64,000 bases of DNA, taken from the NCBI GenBank assembly GCA_964019335.1, contig OZ025676.1, positions 434,001-498,000 on the forward strand. Reading direction: 5' to 3'. Below, one piece after another: positions 31,401-40,328 of the stretch (positions within the stretch are counted from its first letter, which is position 1; every line of letters starts with the position of its first letter). The notes beneath the pieces are model-generated. The model saw only the letters and a program-made list of their open reading frames with translations. It did not search any database and was not told the DNA's origin. This DNA comes from Diplonema japonicum. Taxonomy: Eukaryota > Euglenozoa > Diplonemea > Diplonemida > Diplonemidae. Made by a program: the position numbers and the translations under genes.

Positions 31401-33899
31401 AGAATTCACACCGTACGCAAGGCAGCTGTTCTCCTCCTTTTGAAGGCAACACACGTTGTCGGCACATGTAGCACCGTCCCAATGGCAGCAGTTGCCAGAG
31501 GCGCACATGGATGCCGACATCCTAGAGCTGCAGGTGTCGGGTGGTACCTTGCCGCAAGACGCTTCAGTGGTGTTCCAGATGCACCCGTTGCCCATGCAAA
31601 TGTCCATGTTGCAGTTTGGCTCGCAGGCCGACGTTTCGCAAGCCATGGCAGCGTAGTTCCAGTTGCAGTTGTTTGACGCAATGCAATCGACGTCACCGGT
31701 GAATACGTCGCAGCTCACCGACCCTGTTGCGATGTTCTTCCCGAATCCCTTCAAAGGGTTGCACAAGTTGTCCAAAACCTCAGACTTCAGCTCTGCCAAA
31801 GGGATGTTCAAGAAGTGTGTGTCGTGAGGGTCAGACACAAGCGGCTTCAATTTAGTCTCGGCAGCCTTTGAGGCCGAACTCTGCGACGCCCCCTTACGCA
31901 TCACAACACCGAAGATTTCAACGTTGCTGTTCGTCGCCATGTCGCTCTCCAACTGAAGCACGTCGCTGTCTTTGTCGTGCAGTGCACCGTCAGTCAGCAC
32001 GATCAGGATATGTCTCCTCCCCGGCACAGCATAGTTCTCGAACCATGTCTTCGCTACATACATGCCGGGAACAAGAATGGTCCTCAACTTCGACCACCTG
32101 TAGTAGAAGTAATTCTCGTGCCAGTCAAGGTCTTTCTCCAGCTCGCCCTTGACACCGCTGATGTGTCCTGCGGTGTCACCAGTCGTGCCAGAGACAGGGA
32201 ACTTAGAACCAGCATTCTTCCACCTCTTGTCAGTAGGCCAACCACCCTTCTCCTGGAACCAATCATTAGCACCCATACCACCAGCGCCACCAACGCACTT
32301 CGCAGCAGCTGTGCACGACAAGCCTTGCGGCTCGCCAACGCTCGGAGCGTAGATAGCATCGTCAGGTCTACCAAAGGAGATGAAACCGATCCTGAACCCA
32401 CTACTAGCAGTGCCCACCTTCATCGTCGAGGAAGCCTCGCCAGTAAGGGTGACGTCCTGGAGCCAATCGCGGATCTGCTCGATCATGCCGTAGTACCCGA
32501 CAGGGTGCGAGCCGAACTTAGCAGCCATCGAACCAGACGCGTCGAGCAAGAACACGATGTCGGCCACGGGGCACGCCTCGTTCACCTTGTCAGCACACGT
32601 GCCCGTTCCGGTGTTCCACATGCACTTATCGTACTTTGTGCAATCGCACCTGCTGGTCACATAGGGACAGTGCACATCAACACACACGCTGCCAGGGTTC
32701 GTCTCGCCTGGCAGTGTGACGCCTGTCATCCAGTAGCACGAAATATCCTTGGAACAGTCGGCCCTGCTCTGGTACTTCGAATAGCAGATCTTGTCCATGC
32801 AAGTCCCCGCACCATCCTTGTCAAGTCCCCAGTGGCAGCGAACGTCGTGGTCACAAAGCGGTTCGGAGTCGTATTGCTGGCAAGGCTTAGGCATGCATTT
32901 TGGGTCGTTGGTAGAGGTGGTTCCTGTCACCACAACCTCCCACTGACAGCGCCCTCCACCCAAGGACTCACACGAAGCAGCAGATGTGTAGTGGCCGCAG
33001 CCAGCAAGAAGCACGATGGTCTTAGACATGTCAGTGTCGACGAGACACTGCTCATTGTCAGCACCACCCCACTCACAGACGTACCCCTGGGGATTGGTAG
33101 CAACTGACTCCCACGCGCCATCCATCTTGATGATAGCACTGCTGCCTGCATCGGGTTGTGCAGTACCCCAGTTCGTGTAGTATGGTGCGGTGCCGTCTTT
33201 CGGTTGACCGTCGAAGCCCACGCCATCCTGGAAGAACCAGGTGCCGGTTTCAGGCCCTGTGGCCCACAGCCATTTGTCGGCCGTGGTGCTGTCAGAGGCA
33301 CCGATCCACGCAGTGCCCTCCACTACGCTCTTGACGGCAGTTTGCTCGTCGGCGGAGGTGATAGTGGTTAGGAAACCGCTTGTCATAAGCTGTTTGTTGG
33401 TCTCGCAGGCAGTTTTTGCTGCGTCCCAAGCGAGTGAAACTGGGAAGTACTTGTAGGATTGGCCTGTCTTCGAAGAGAATATTCCTGTACCATAGTTGTA
33501 GGTGATGGCCTTGGGGTTGCCGCTGGTGTCGGAGGTACGGAAGGTAACGCTCTTGATGGCAGTGCTGACATCGGCGATGGTTAAAGGAGTGGCGCCAGCG
33601 GGGGCAAGGAGCAGAGCGCCTGTGATAGCGTCGAAGGTTGCTGTGACGGTGGCAGGGCACCCCGTGCACTCCAGGACGTCCTTCCCTGGTGTGTAGCCGT
33701 CTTCGATACGAACGCTGCCCCCGTCCACTTGCGAGGTACAGTCACACTTGTTCTTCAAGTTCGCATCAACACCATTCTGCTGGTAACCAGCGCAGTCAAC
33801 ATCAGTGAAGGCATAGTAGTCCTCATCCACTTGGTAAAACTCCGCAGCGGCATTTCCAATTACAGCAGACAGACAAGCTGCCCACAGGGCTGACTTCAT
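19460..33899 (-). CDS. Giant modular surface protein (VWA, C-type lectin, Cys-rich), five exons
   Basis: Exons 33899-21843, 21789-21500, 21464-21254, 21219-20228 and 20168-19460 (introns 53, 35, 34 and 59 nt, GTRTGN...AG) join in frame into 4752 residues. A signal peptide (MKSALWAACLSAVIGNAAA) opens it. Four modules pair a cadherin-like beta domain (GSVVDIEDNY...GADTL) with a C-type lectin domain, near residues 30-290, 2680-2960, 3655-3945 and 4115-4390. Five von Willebrand A domains with MIDAS D-x-SGSM lie near residues 446, 1040, 1720, 2320 and 3305. Dozens of C-x(n)-C-x-W short Cys-rich repeats fill the spaces. An EGF-like stretch (CICNKGWSGDSC) precedes one TM helix (WCILAIILAVLTLCACGLF, about residue 4680) and a short acidic tail with YEDF. 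The exons share one repeat grammar, which supports the splicing. It is probably an adhesion or prey/carbohydrate receptor; the ligand is unknown. Confidence 0.9.
22078..22664 (-). repeat. Intragenic duplication, copy 1 (lectin module)
   Basis: About 590 bp encoding C-type lectin module 3 of the giant surface protein are nearly identical at the DNA level, silent sites included, to 25029-25614 (module 2). The N-terminal and C-terminal lectin modules are much more diverged. The pair therefore reflects recent duplication or gene conversion within the gene. Confidence 0.85.
25029..25614 (-). repeat. Intragenic duplication, copy 2 (lectin module)
   Basis: Partner of 22078-22664. It encodes lectin module 2 with EPND and WNDYP motifs. 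Differences cluster around 25200-25230, where the sugar-site loop region reads NQNGQYSNWDSGEPND against TTAGQYANWDSNEPND in copy 1. Confidence 0.85.
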
Positions 33900-34079
33900 T
33901 TTGTTTTTCTTTTGAAAGTTTGTATTTAGTCTCGAAAAAATAGTGTCCTATGATGGGGGTGTGTGGTAAGAAGCATGAAGGAGAAACATACAAATAAGAG
34001 AAAACTCCCCCGCTGCACGGACAAGTTAAAGATCCCCCACCTTTCCAGTGTAACTGTAACAGAACTTAATTAAACCCCC

Positions 34080-34262
34080 TCACATCCCGGCCTCTATGAA
34101 CATTGCCGACATCGAATTCGTCTCCGGCATCTTGGGCATCGCTTTCAGTCCATATTTCTTCTTGTACGCCGACCCGCCGTCGGAAGGCGGCAGGCATTTT
34201 TTCCCGTTGATACAATCCAACACCCTTTGCCTATTTTCCGCTTCCGTTTTGCCCTCGCCCAT
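34080..34262 (-). CDS. Small hypothetical protein, 60 residues
   Basis: A compact ORF starting MGEGKTEAENRQRVLDCI and ending SMSAMFIEAGM. It has mixed, protein-like composition in a locally GC-richer island, which its AT-rich and homopolymer surroundings lack. A run of 14 T on the plus strand (34288-34301) lies about 25 nt upstream, as before many genes here. It could be a complete small protein or the last exon of a longer gene; I find no convincing upstream exon. It sits between the giant surface protein and the GAF/cyclase-like gene, same strand. No family is recognised. Confidence 0.5.
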   Translation of the reverse strand: MGEGKTEAENRQRVLDCINGKKCLPPSDGGSAYKKKYGLKAMPKMPETNSMSAMFIEAGM

Positions 34263-34416
34263 TGCAAAGGTTTTGTTGCCCTTACCTTTTTTTTTTTTTT
34301 CCCGTCTTCCCCCCGACTTCTTAATGTGTAGTTAAAAGCCGGCGAGTGAAACAAACAGGTTTCTTTTTTGTTAAAATTCAATTTAAAGGAAGGGGGGGGA
34401 TGGTGTAAATACTATG

Positions 34417-37002
34417 TTACCTCATAACACACCCGTTGACGATGTCCCAGCATCCGTTCCATTTAGCTTGCGGGGGGTCCCTCTTGAGCGCCAGGCATCT
34501 TGCAAAAAAAACCTCGCTGACAGGATCCCGGTAGAGTTCCGCAACGTCGTGGAACATGTTAGATGCATGGTGCCAGTTGCGGCAGCGGTACGCCTCGAGA
34601 GCTTCCGCGAGACATTTCTGCAACTTCTCCTGCAAAGGCGACACAGGAACGGATGTTGGTCCGAGCACTTCAAACACAGGAAAGGGACCTGGATGCAAGG
34701 GGTCGTTGAAGCAAACTTTGTCGATATCTCGTATGTAGAAAGATTTATTGAGTGCTTCAAGCGTCGTATTTGATACCAAAACAGATGCCCTGTAGTACAC
34801 AGCGGCAGTGCTTAAGTGTTTAGACATGTCAGCGACTGGGCCTTCGCACTCGTAGTTGTCGCCTGACATCCCGCACATGACTGTCCCCGTGTGCACGCCA
34901 ATGTGGAATTCGTCCTTTGTAACGCGTCGCAGGTCGATGCAAAGCTTCACAGCAGTTTCCGCATCGTCCGACTTCGGGAACGGTAGGCCGATCACTATGA
35001 CGACGGCGTCGCCCTGCCACCTGCACACGACACCTCCATACCGCTTCGCTTGCTTTCTCGCTTGCTCTACCAGCATTGATCTCTTCTCAAATAGTATATG
35101 AGGGGTATGGTAATGCTTCTTCAGGTTGAATGGCACCGTCACGACCGTCCCCCGTAAGGACCGTGTCTGTATCAAGCTTTGGTCGCTGCGAGCTATCCAA
35201 CAAATATCGTTGGACGCGTTCGCCTGCAGCAACAGGCTAGGCATTAACGACGGTGCAAGCACGGACAGAAACAGCCCGTACCTGTTCTCGCCCAAGGGCA
35301 CCACGGCGTACTTTACTGCGACGTGATCGGTGGGCGAGGTCCTCAGCTGGTATATCTCGACGATTGCCGTGTTTGTCTCTCTGATGGCTTCCGCTATGGA
35401 CGACAGAAACCTTGAGTTGAAGGTGATCGCTGTCTTGTCACTCGGAGCGGGAAACCACTTGCTGACATGTTTCCCCATTAGGTCGTTGGGGTGTACGCCC
35501 AGCGGGTTGTCCTCAGCCATGTGCACCTCCACGGCCACCATGTCACCGTCGAGTACCACGCAGTACACATCCACAGCAGACAGGACGCTCATGAGGCGCT
35601 TCATCCCTGTCTTGTGCTCCTTGCAGGTTTCGTTGTGCTGCAAGACAAATGAAAGCTGCATTGCAAAAGCCATCCCAGCTAGCTCGTCGGTCTCATTGAA
35701 GACACTGCCGTCTGTTTTGTTGAGCACCTCAAGCACACCGATCACCTTCCCCCCGCTGTGCCGTTTGATGGGAATGCACAGCACTGACGTTGTGTTAAAC
35801 CCAGTCACCCTGTCCACTTCTGTATTGAAGCGTGGGTCTAAGTATGCCGACGGGATGTTCACCAGGGTGCCTGTCTCGAGGACGACGCCCACCACGCCGC
35901 CCTTGCTGGGAATTTTGAGGACGGTGCCGTCAGGGAGCGTGCACATGAGGCGTGAGCTGTCTTTACCGTCGTACAGGAACACACCACAACGTTCCGCACG
36001 CAGCAGCTTCTTCGCATGCTCGTCGACGACGTGCATTATTTCCTCCACTGCAGTGTGCTCGATGCTGAAGCAAGACGACGACTCTAGGAAGGACGTGAGC
36101 TGTGTCTTCATCCCCTTCAGCTCACTCTTCTCCATGCATGACGTCAGACATGCGGATGCCTGTTGCCCCAGTGCCTCGAGCAATGCTTGGTCGGTACCTG
36201 TGAACTTCCGATAGCCGCCTGTCTTGTTGATAGCTGTTAGCATCCCGATGACTTCTGTGCCTGGTGGGCCCGTGGACTCTTCCTCACTGTCGGAGTACGC
36301 GGGATCAGCGTCCATCCAAAGGTTCTTCCCCGTCATCGTCCGCATCAGCGGTATGGACAGCAGTTCAGTACAGTTCTTCCCGAAGAGGATCTGGTCCTGT
36401 TTGACCTGCGTGGTGTGGACACCAAAGCTGACGTGGATCTTTTGCTTGTGGACGATGACTTTTTTGGCCAGACCAGAACCGGGACACACACGTGAGGTGG
36501 GTGTGAGTGGGTGGTAGAGAAGGTTCGCCTTTGAGCTATAGACGTGAAGAACAGCATTTTCGCAGTGCAGTTGATGGCGGGTGGCAGCCACGATGTAAGC
36601 ATAGAGCTCGTCAATAGAGAAACCTTGCGAGATGGCAACAAAGCCTTTTGCACGCTTGAACTGGAACAGCAGCTCCTTAAGATGCATGTTCCGCTCAGAA
36701 GAGACAAGACAGTCGAGCTTCCCTACAAATTCGACATCACTGATCTTGTCATATATCACTTGCTGCACGAGATGTCCAGCGACGGCAGGGTGTGATGGTG
36801 ACTGCGGGCTTTTTGGAGACGGCGGTGTTCTTCGCTGCGGTGACCCCAGGACCCTCTTTCGCAAAGGTACGTAGCTGTTCCCGCTAACCGCTATCCCATC
36901 GCTTTCTTTCTTTCTTCTTTTCCATGGGGACGTAGCCCGCATTCTCATCTTCGATATGTATGGTCGATCATTTGGAGGGGATGTTGGCCGCACGGGTTTC
37001 AT
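34417..37002 (-). CDS. Tandem GAF protein with degenerate class III cyclase domain
   Basis: 861 residues in one exon. A basic, Pro-rich N-terminus (1-90) is followed by two GAF domains: GAF-A about 125-300 and GAF-B about 310-465. Both have the NK...F...D(E/Q) element of cyclic-nucleotide-binding GAFs, perfect in GAF-B (NKTDGSVFNETDE). A linker (about 470-620) leads to a class III adenylate/guanylate cyclase-like domain (about 630-780) with WQGDAVVIVIG and IGVHTGTVMCGMSG. The C-terminal tail has W/Y-rich helices and PPQAKWNGCWDI, like the tails of some cyclases. The first metal-binding Asp (usual FADIxGFT) is missing; the matching strand reads TVVTVPFN. Catalysis by a homodimer is therefore doubtful, and a cNMP-sensing or heterodimeric regulatory role is likelier. 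This is inferred from sequence alone. Confidence 0.85.
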   Translation of the reverse strand: MKPVRPTSPPNDRPYISKMRMRATSPWKRRKKESDGIAVSGNSYVPLRKRVLGSPQRRTPPSPKSPQSPSHPAVAGHLVQQVIYDKISDVEFVGKLDCLVSSERNMHLKELLFQFKRAKGFVAISQGFSIDELYAYIVAATRHQLHCENAVLHVYSSKANLLYHPLTPTSRVCPGSGLAKKVIVHKQKIHVSFGVHTTQVKQDQILFGKNCTELLSIPLMRTMTGKNLWMDADPAYSDSEEESTGPPGTEVIGMLTAINKTGGYRKFTGTDQALLEALGQQASACLTSCMEKSELKGMKTQLTSFLESSSCFSIEHTAVEEIMHVVDEHAKKLLRAERCGVFLYDGKDSSRLMCTLPDGTVLKIPSKGGVVGVVLETGTLVNIPSAYLDPRFNTEVDRVTGFNTTSVLCIPIKRHSGGKVIGVLEVLNKTDGSVFNETDELAGMAFAMQLSFVLQHNETCKEHKTGMKRLMSVLSAVDVYCVVLDGDMVAVEVHMAEDNPLGVHPNDLMGKHVSKWFPAPSDKTAITFNSRFLSSIAEAIRETNTAIVEIYQLRTSPTDHVAVKYAVVPLGENRYGLFLSVLAPSLMPSLLLQANASNDICWIARSDQSLIQTRSLRGTVVTVPFNLKKHYHTPHILFEKRSMLVEQARKQAKRYGGVVCRWQGDAVVIVIGLPFPKSDDAETAVKLCIDLRRVTKDEFHIGVHTGTVMCGMSGDNYECEGPVADMSKHLSTAAVYYRASVLVSNTTLEALNKSFYIRDIDKVCFNDPLHPGPFPVFEVLGPTSVPVSPLQEKLQKCLAEALEAYRCRNWHHASNMFHDVAELYRDPVSEVFFARCLALKRDPPQAKWNGCWDIVNGCVMR

Positions 37003-37396
37003 GGTGATGATGGGCTCATCGTTTTGCTGTGTGTGTGTGGGGGGGGGGCTTTTTTATTTTTTAATGCAGTGAGAGTGATTTGAATAAAAAAGTTTGAGTC
37101 TGTACGCGTGTGAGATTTCAAGTGACGATTTTTGGAAAATTGTATTTTTTTTTTTTTTTGAAAAATCTCGGTACGTGTTTGCAAACTTAAACTTAAATAA
37201 GAAGAGGGAAGGGGTACAACTGGAACAAAAAAGATTCGATCAAAAAGGATATACTATACCCCCCCCCCCCCCCCCCCCCTCTCTCCTTTTAACCAACGGT
37301 GTGTTTTTCTTTTTCCTTATTCTTAAAAAAGAACCAGATAGCTGAGCAAAACAAGCAAAAGAAAAAAACCATAAACACAAACCAAAGTTTTTTTTT
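37003..37396. other. Intergenic, homopolymer-rich, no gene seen
   Basis: AT-rich spacer with a run of 21 C near 37259-37279 and T/A runs. I see no coding signal on either strand. It lies between the start of the GAF/cyclase-like gene and the left inverted repeat of the tyrosine-recombinase element. Confidence 0.5.
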
Positions 37397-38628
37397 TTTA
37401 TTTCACAGTTTATTTCTAAATTCTCAAAGAGCGGGGAACGTAAAGTAGGGTATTTTTCCCCCGGGCAAATAAACTTTTAAGCCAAATTTAACAGGGCGGG
37501 GAAATAAACTAACATAATTCTTCCAGCTCTTTTTTTTATCAAAGATGCCAAAAAGCAAGAAGGTCAAGCGCATGGAAGAGATCTATGAGTCAAACACATA
37601 TAAGAACCCTTCCTATGAAAAAGCGTGGACTGCGATGCTCGAGTCAGAGAACATAGCAGGGAAGCCGCGTGAGCAAGATATCGTGAGCTTCCAAAGCAGG
37701 AGGGAAGCCGGGCTCAAGGCATCGAGCCTCTGGTGTCTTTACTCCAAATTGAACGCAACCTTCAAAGCCAAGTACAACTGCAAACTACAAGCTTGGCCTC
37801 GCTTGACGTCTTTGTTAAAGTCCTGGGACCGTAACGAAGAGCGTCACGTGGCTGCCACTTTCAAATGACGAGGTTCAAGATTATATTGAACAAAAAAAAG
37901 GGACCGCTACCGCCGCTATCGTTGCTTGCATGTTTAGCGGGGGCATGAGAGCTTGCGAAGTGGCGTCGATGGAAATCAGCGACATTGTTAAGAATCAAGT
38001 TGATGGGAGTTTTATCTGCACCGCAGCACGTTCAAAGACGGGTGGGCACACAAAATTCCACATGTCTGGCATTTATGCATCAGCAATGGACCAGTACTTG
38101 TTGCTACGACCTAAGAAAGAGACCAAGCGTCTGTTCCTTTCGGAGAGAGGAACGCCCATTGGCAAAAACAAGGTATACAAACTGGGGTACGATGTGGCAT
38201 CCGTCATCGGAAAGCCCGCCAATGAGATATCCAAGTTTACGTCACACACTTTTCGACGTTCTGCGGCCACAGCTGCTGCTGAAAACGGCGCATCTATCTC
38301 CATGATGCAATCACATTTTGGATGGAGAAACACAAGCATGCCAGCAATGTACGTGAACAGAGCACAAGCAGTGCGCAACACATGGCAGGACTTTTGAGTC
38401 AAATACAGACCAGCCCAGGACCAGGAAGCCCAAGCCAGTCACAGGACGTCAACATCAATATCAACCGCACACGCCAGGAGTAGATAGTACCCACTCCACC
38501 CCTTTTTTCTTTTCTTTTGCCATTTTTATTTTTTCATTCTACAAACAAGCGTGATAGTCCAGCGTATTCCGGAGTCCACGTCCCGCTCTTTGAGAATTTA
38601 GGCCTCGGGAAAATAAACTGTAAATAAA
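37397..38628 (+). mobile_element. Tyrosine-recombinase transposable element with terminal inverted repeats
   Basis: A 1.2-kb unit whose only gene, on the plus strand, is a tyrosine recombinase. The ends are imperfect inverted repeats of about 40 nt: left TTTATTTCACAGTTTATTT then CTAAATTCTCAAAGAGCGGG (37397-37436), right the reverse complement at 38582-38628, with an extra TCCCGAGGC between the two halves. No reverse transcriptase is present, so it resembles a Crypton or the remnant of a DIRS/VIPER-like element. Just inside the left repeat is GTAAAGTAGGGTA (from about 37440), which recurs as a direct repeat at 38645, outside the right repeat, inside a large palindrome. The true right border may therefore be at about 38787. 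It is the only gene in the window opposite to the host transcription direction. Confidence 0.72.
37545..38397 (+). pseudogene. Tyrosine recombinase, frameshifted
   Basis: The N-terminal part (37545-37868, MPKSKKVKRMEEIYESNTYK...) resembles the helical core-binding domain of tyrosine recombinases. The catalytic domain is in another frame, entering at about 37840 (WLPLSNDEVQDYIEQKKG) and ending at 38397. Its key residues are all present: Arg in GGMRACEV, Lys in SKTGGHTKF, HTFRRS (His-x-x-Arg), the following His in SHFGW, and the Tyr in AMYV. A single frame change near 37830-37860 separates the halves. It may be a disabling indel, a programmed frameshift or a sequencing error; no intron signature fits. 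The catalytic domain reads through poly-A (EQKKG) without further damage. It is not a retroviral integrase and no RT is nearby. Confidence 0.8.
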
Positions 38629-38634
38629 ACGCCG

Positions 38635-38787
38635 TATTCCGGGGTAAAGTAGGGTTTACCTTTTCCCTCGACAGATTGTCCTGGCTCCTCGGAACCAATT
38701 TTTACCGAGCGAAGCGAGGTAAAAATTATGTCCTCGGGAGCCACAATCTGTCTCGGGGAAATAAACCTACTTTATTGCCCCGGAATA
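38635..38787. repeat. 153-nt imperfect palindrome beside the recombinase element
   Basis: Two arms of about 70 nt pair around a short AGCGAAGCGA centre (about 38707-38716). Outer pairs are TATTCCGGGG...CCCCGGAATA and TAAAGTAGG...CCTACTTTA; inner pairs are CAGATTGT...ACAATCTG, GGCTCC...GGAGCC and AATTTTTACC...GGTAAAAATT, with small bulges. It starts 7 nt past the right inverted repeat and shares GTAAAGTAGGGT with the left end of the element. It could be a recombinase binding or crossover site, a fold-back end or a separate hairpin element. Confidence 0.8.
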
Positions 38788-38923
38788 AATAGTTATTTTT
38801 TTTTCCTTCTGTTGAAATATTACACATTTGGAATATAGTGAAAGGGGGAAGTTAGATTGGCAAGTTTTAGGAGGTGCTAAAAACAAACTTTTTTATTCAT
38901 CTTCTTCTTTTTTTTTCTTCTCT

Positions 38924-39286
38924 CTATTTTACTTCGTCCAGGTGAACAGGCCCTTGCGCCTGCTGGATAGCTAGAAGAATCTGCTCGTAGCAGTCTTTAT
39001 GGATCTACGATAGATTTTGAGAAAGAGAGGGGAGAAAAAAAAAATGTACATACTTCATAACTAATATCACCATGTTCACCATGGCCTCCAACTTGTATCT
39101 TAACATTCATCTTGTTTTTCGAAACCTTTTTTTTTTTTTTTTTTTTTGTTTTTTTGTTTTGTGTATTCCCTATACCTGGTTAATCTTATTCACATTGATT
39201 AAATACACGTCGCCTGTCTGAGTGTTGGTAATCTCGATGAAATTTCTGCAAGGGGCGACTGCCTTCACTGGTGGCGTGTTTCCCAT
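38924..39286 (-). CDS. Small three-exon gene, 82-residue protein (hidden by introns)
   Basis: Found by splicing, not as a single ORF. Exon 1 (39286-39176) encodes MGNTPPVKAVAPCRNFIE through KINQ; exon 2 (39110-39054) MNVKIQVGGHGEHGDISYE; exon 3 (39004-38924) IHKDCYEQILLAIQQAQG to DEVK and a TAG stop. All three exons are phase 0, with CAG|GTATAG...AAG and GAA|GTATGT...TAG introns of 65 and 49 nt, both rich in A or T runs. The composition is protein-like and unlike the homopolymer surroundings. A Gly at position 2 could be myristoylated, but this is speculation. No family is recognised. The nine-unit hairpin array lies immediately upstream, so it may sit in the 5' region of this gene. Confidence 0.72.
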
Positions 39287-39377
39287 TTTTTTTTTTTTTT
39301 TTGATTCTCCTTTCCCTGTTTTTCTCTTTTAGAAAAAAAAAAAAAAAAAAATGGAATTACCGGTATTTCGGGGTACT

Positions 39378-40233
39378 TCTCCCACGGGTTCTCCCATGGT
39401 AGACCGACTGAGAACACAGCAAACCATGGAATAATACCCGCGGTGGGATCTGACACAAAAATTCCAACGTTCTCTCCCACGGGTTCTCCCATGGAAGACT
39501 GATGGGTAGAAACAGCAAACCATGGAATAATACCCGCGGTGGGCTAGCTCAACATTTTCTCTTCTTACTTTTCTCTCCCACGGGTTCTCCCATGGTAGAC
39601 CGACTGAAGAAAACAGCAAACCATGGAATAATACCCGCGGTGGGTAAATTCAGCGTTTTCCCCCTTTTTACTTTTCTCCCACGGGTTCTCCCATGGAAGA
39701 CTGACGGGTAGCAGCAAACCATGGAATAATACCCGAGGTGGGTAAACTCCTATCTTACTTTTCTCCCACGGGTTCTCCCATGGTAGACCGACTGAAGAAA
39801 ACAGCAAACCATGGAATAATACCCGCGGTGGTGGGATCCAAACATTAAAAGATAGACATTCCAATGTACTCTCCCACGGGTTCTCCCATGGAAGACTGAT
39901 GGGTAGAAACAGCAAACCATGGAATAATACCCGCGGTGGGCTAGCTCTTCTAACTTCTCCACGGGTTCTCCCATGGTAGACCGACTGAATAAAAACAGCA
40001 AACCATGGAATAATACCCGCGGTGGGTAAACTCAAAACTTCTCCGATCTTACTTTTCTCCCACGGGTTCTCCCATGGTAGACCGACTGAAGAAAACAGCA
40101 AACCATGGAATAATACCCGCGGTGGTGGTATCCGAACAAAAAAAGACAGACATTCCAACTTGCTCTCCCACGGGTTCTCCCATGGAAGACTGATGGGTAG
40201 AAACAGCGAACCATGGAATAATACCCGCGGTGG
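39378..40233. repeat. Nine-unit tandem hairpin array
   Basis: Nine units start at 39381, 39476, 39577, 39678, 39765, 39873, 39959, 40059 and 40167 (spacing 86 to 108 nt). Each is an imperfect palindrome of about 70 nt: CCCACGGGTTCTCCCATGG, a loop of about 21 to 27 nt, then CCATGGAATAATACCCGCGGTGGG. Loops come in two types, beginning TAGACCGACTG (type 1) or AAGACTGA followed by CGGG/TGGGTAG (type 2), in the order 1-2-1-2-1-2-1-1-2. Spacers between hairpins are 16 to 39 nt, vary in length and sequence, and are AT/pyrimidine-rich. ORFs through it are a by-product of the periodicity. No Cas-like genes or identical direct repeats are present, so it is not CRISPR. Confidence 0.9.
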
Positions 40234-40328
40234 TATAGTAGTCGGTGATAGGATACTAATGGGGGTATACAATAACTACAGGGAGAAGAAGAAAAAACAT
40301 ACAAGGAAAATAAACAGGAAAAGGATAG

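Noticed and set aside
39378-40233. CRISPR array
   Set aside because: Units are long palindromes of two alternating types with inexact repeats, spacers are short, AT-rich and partly related to one another, and the genome is eukaryotic with no Cas genes nearby.
39565-40272. Repetitive minus-strand ORF of 235 codons (PPRVLFHGLLF repeats)
   Set aside because: It arises from the near-multiple-of-three spacing of the hairpin array; several frames are open at once and none resembles a protein.
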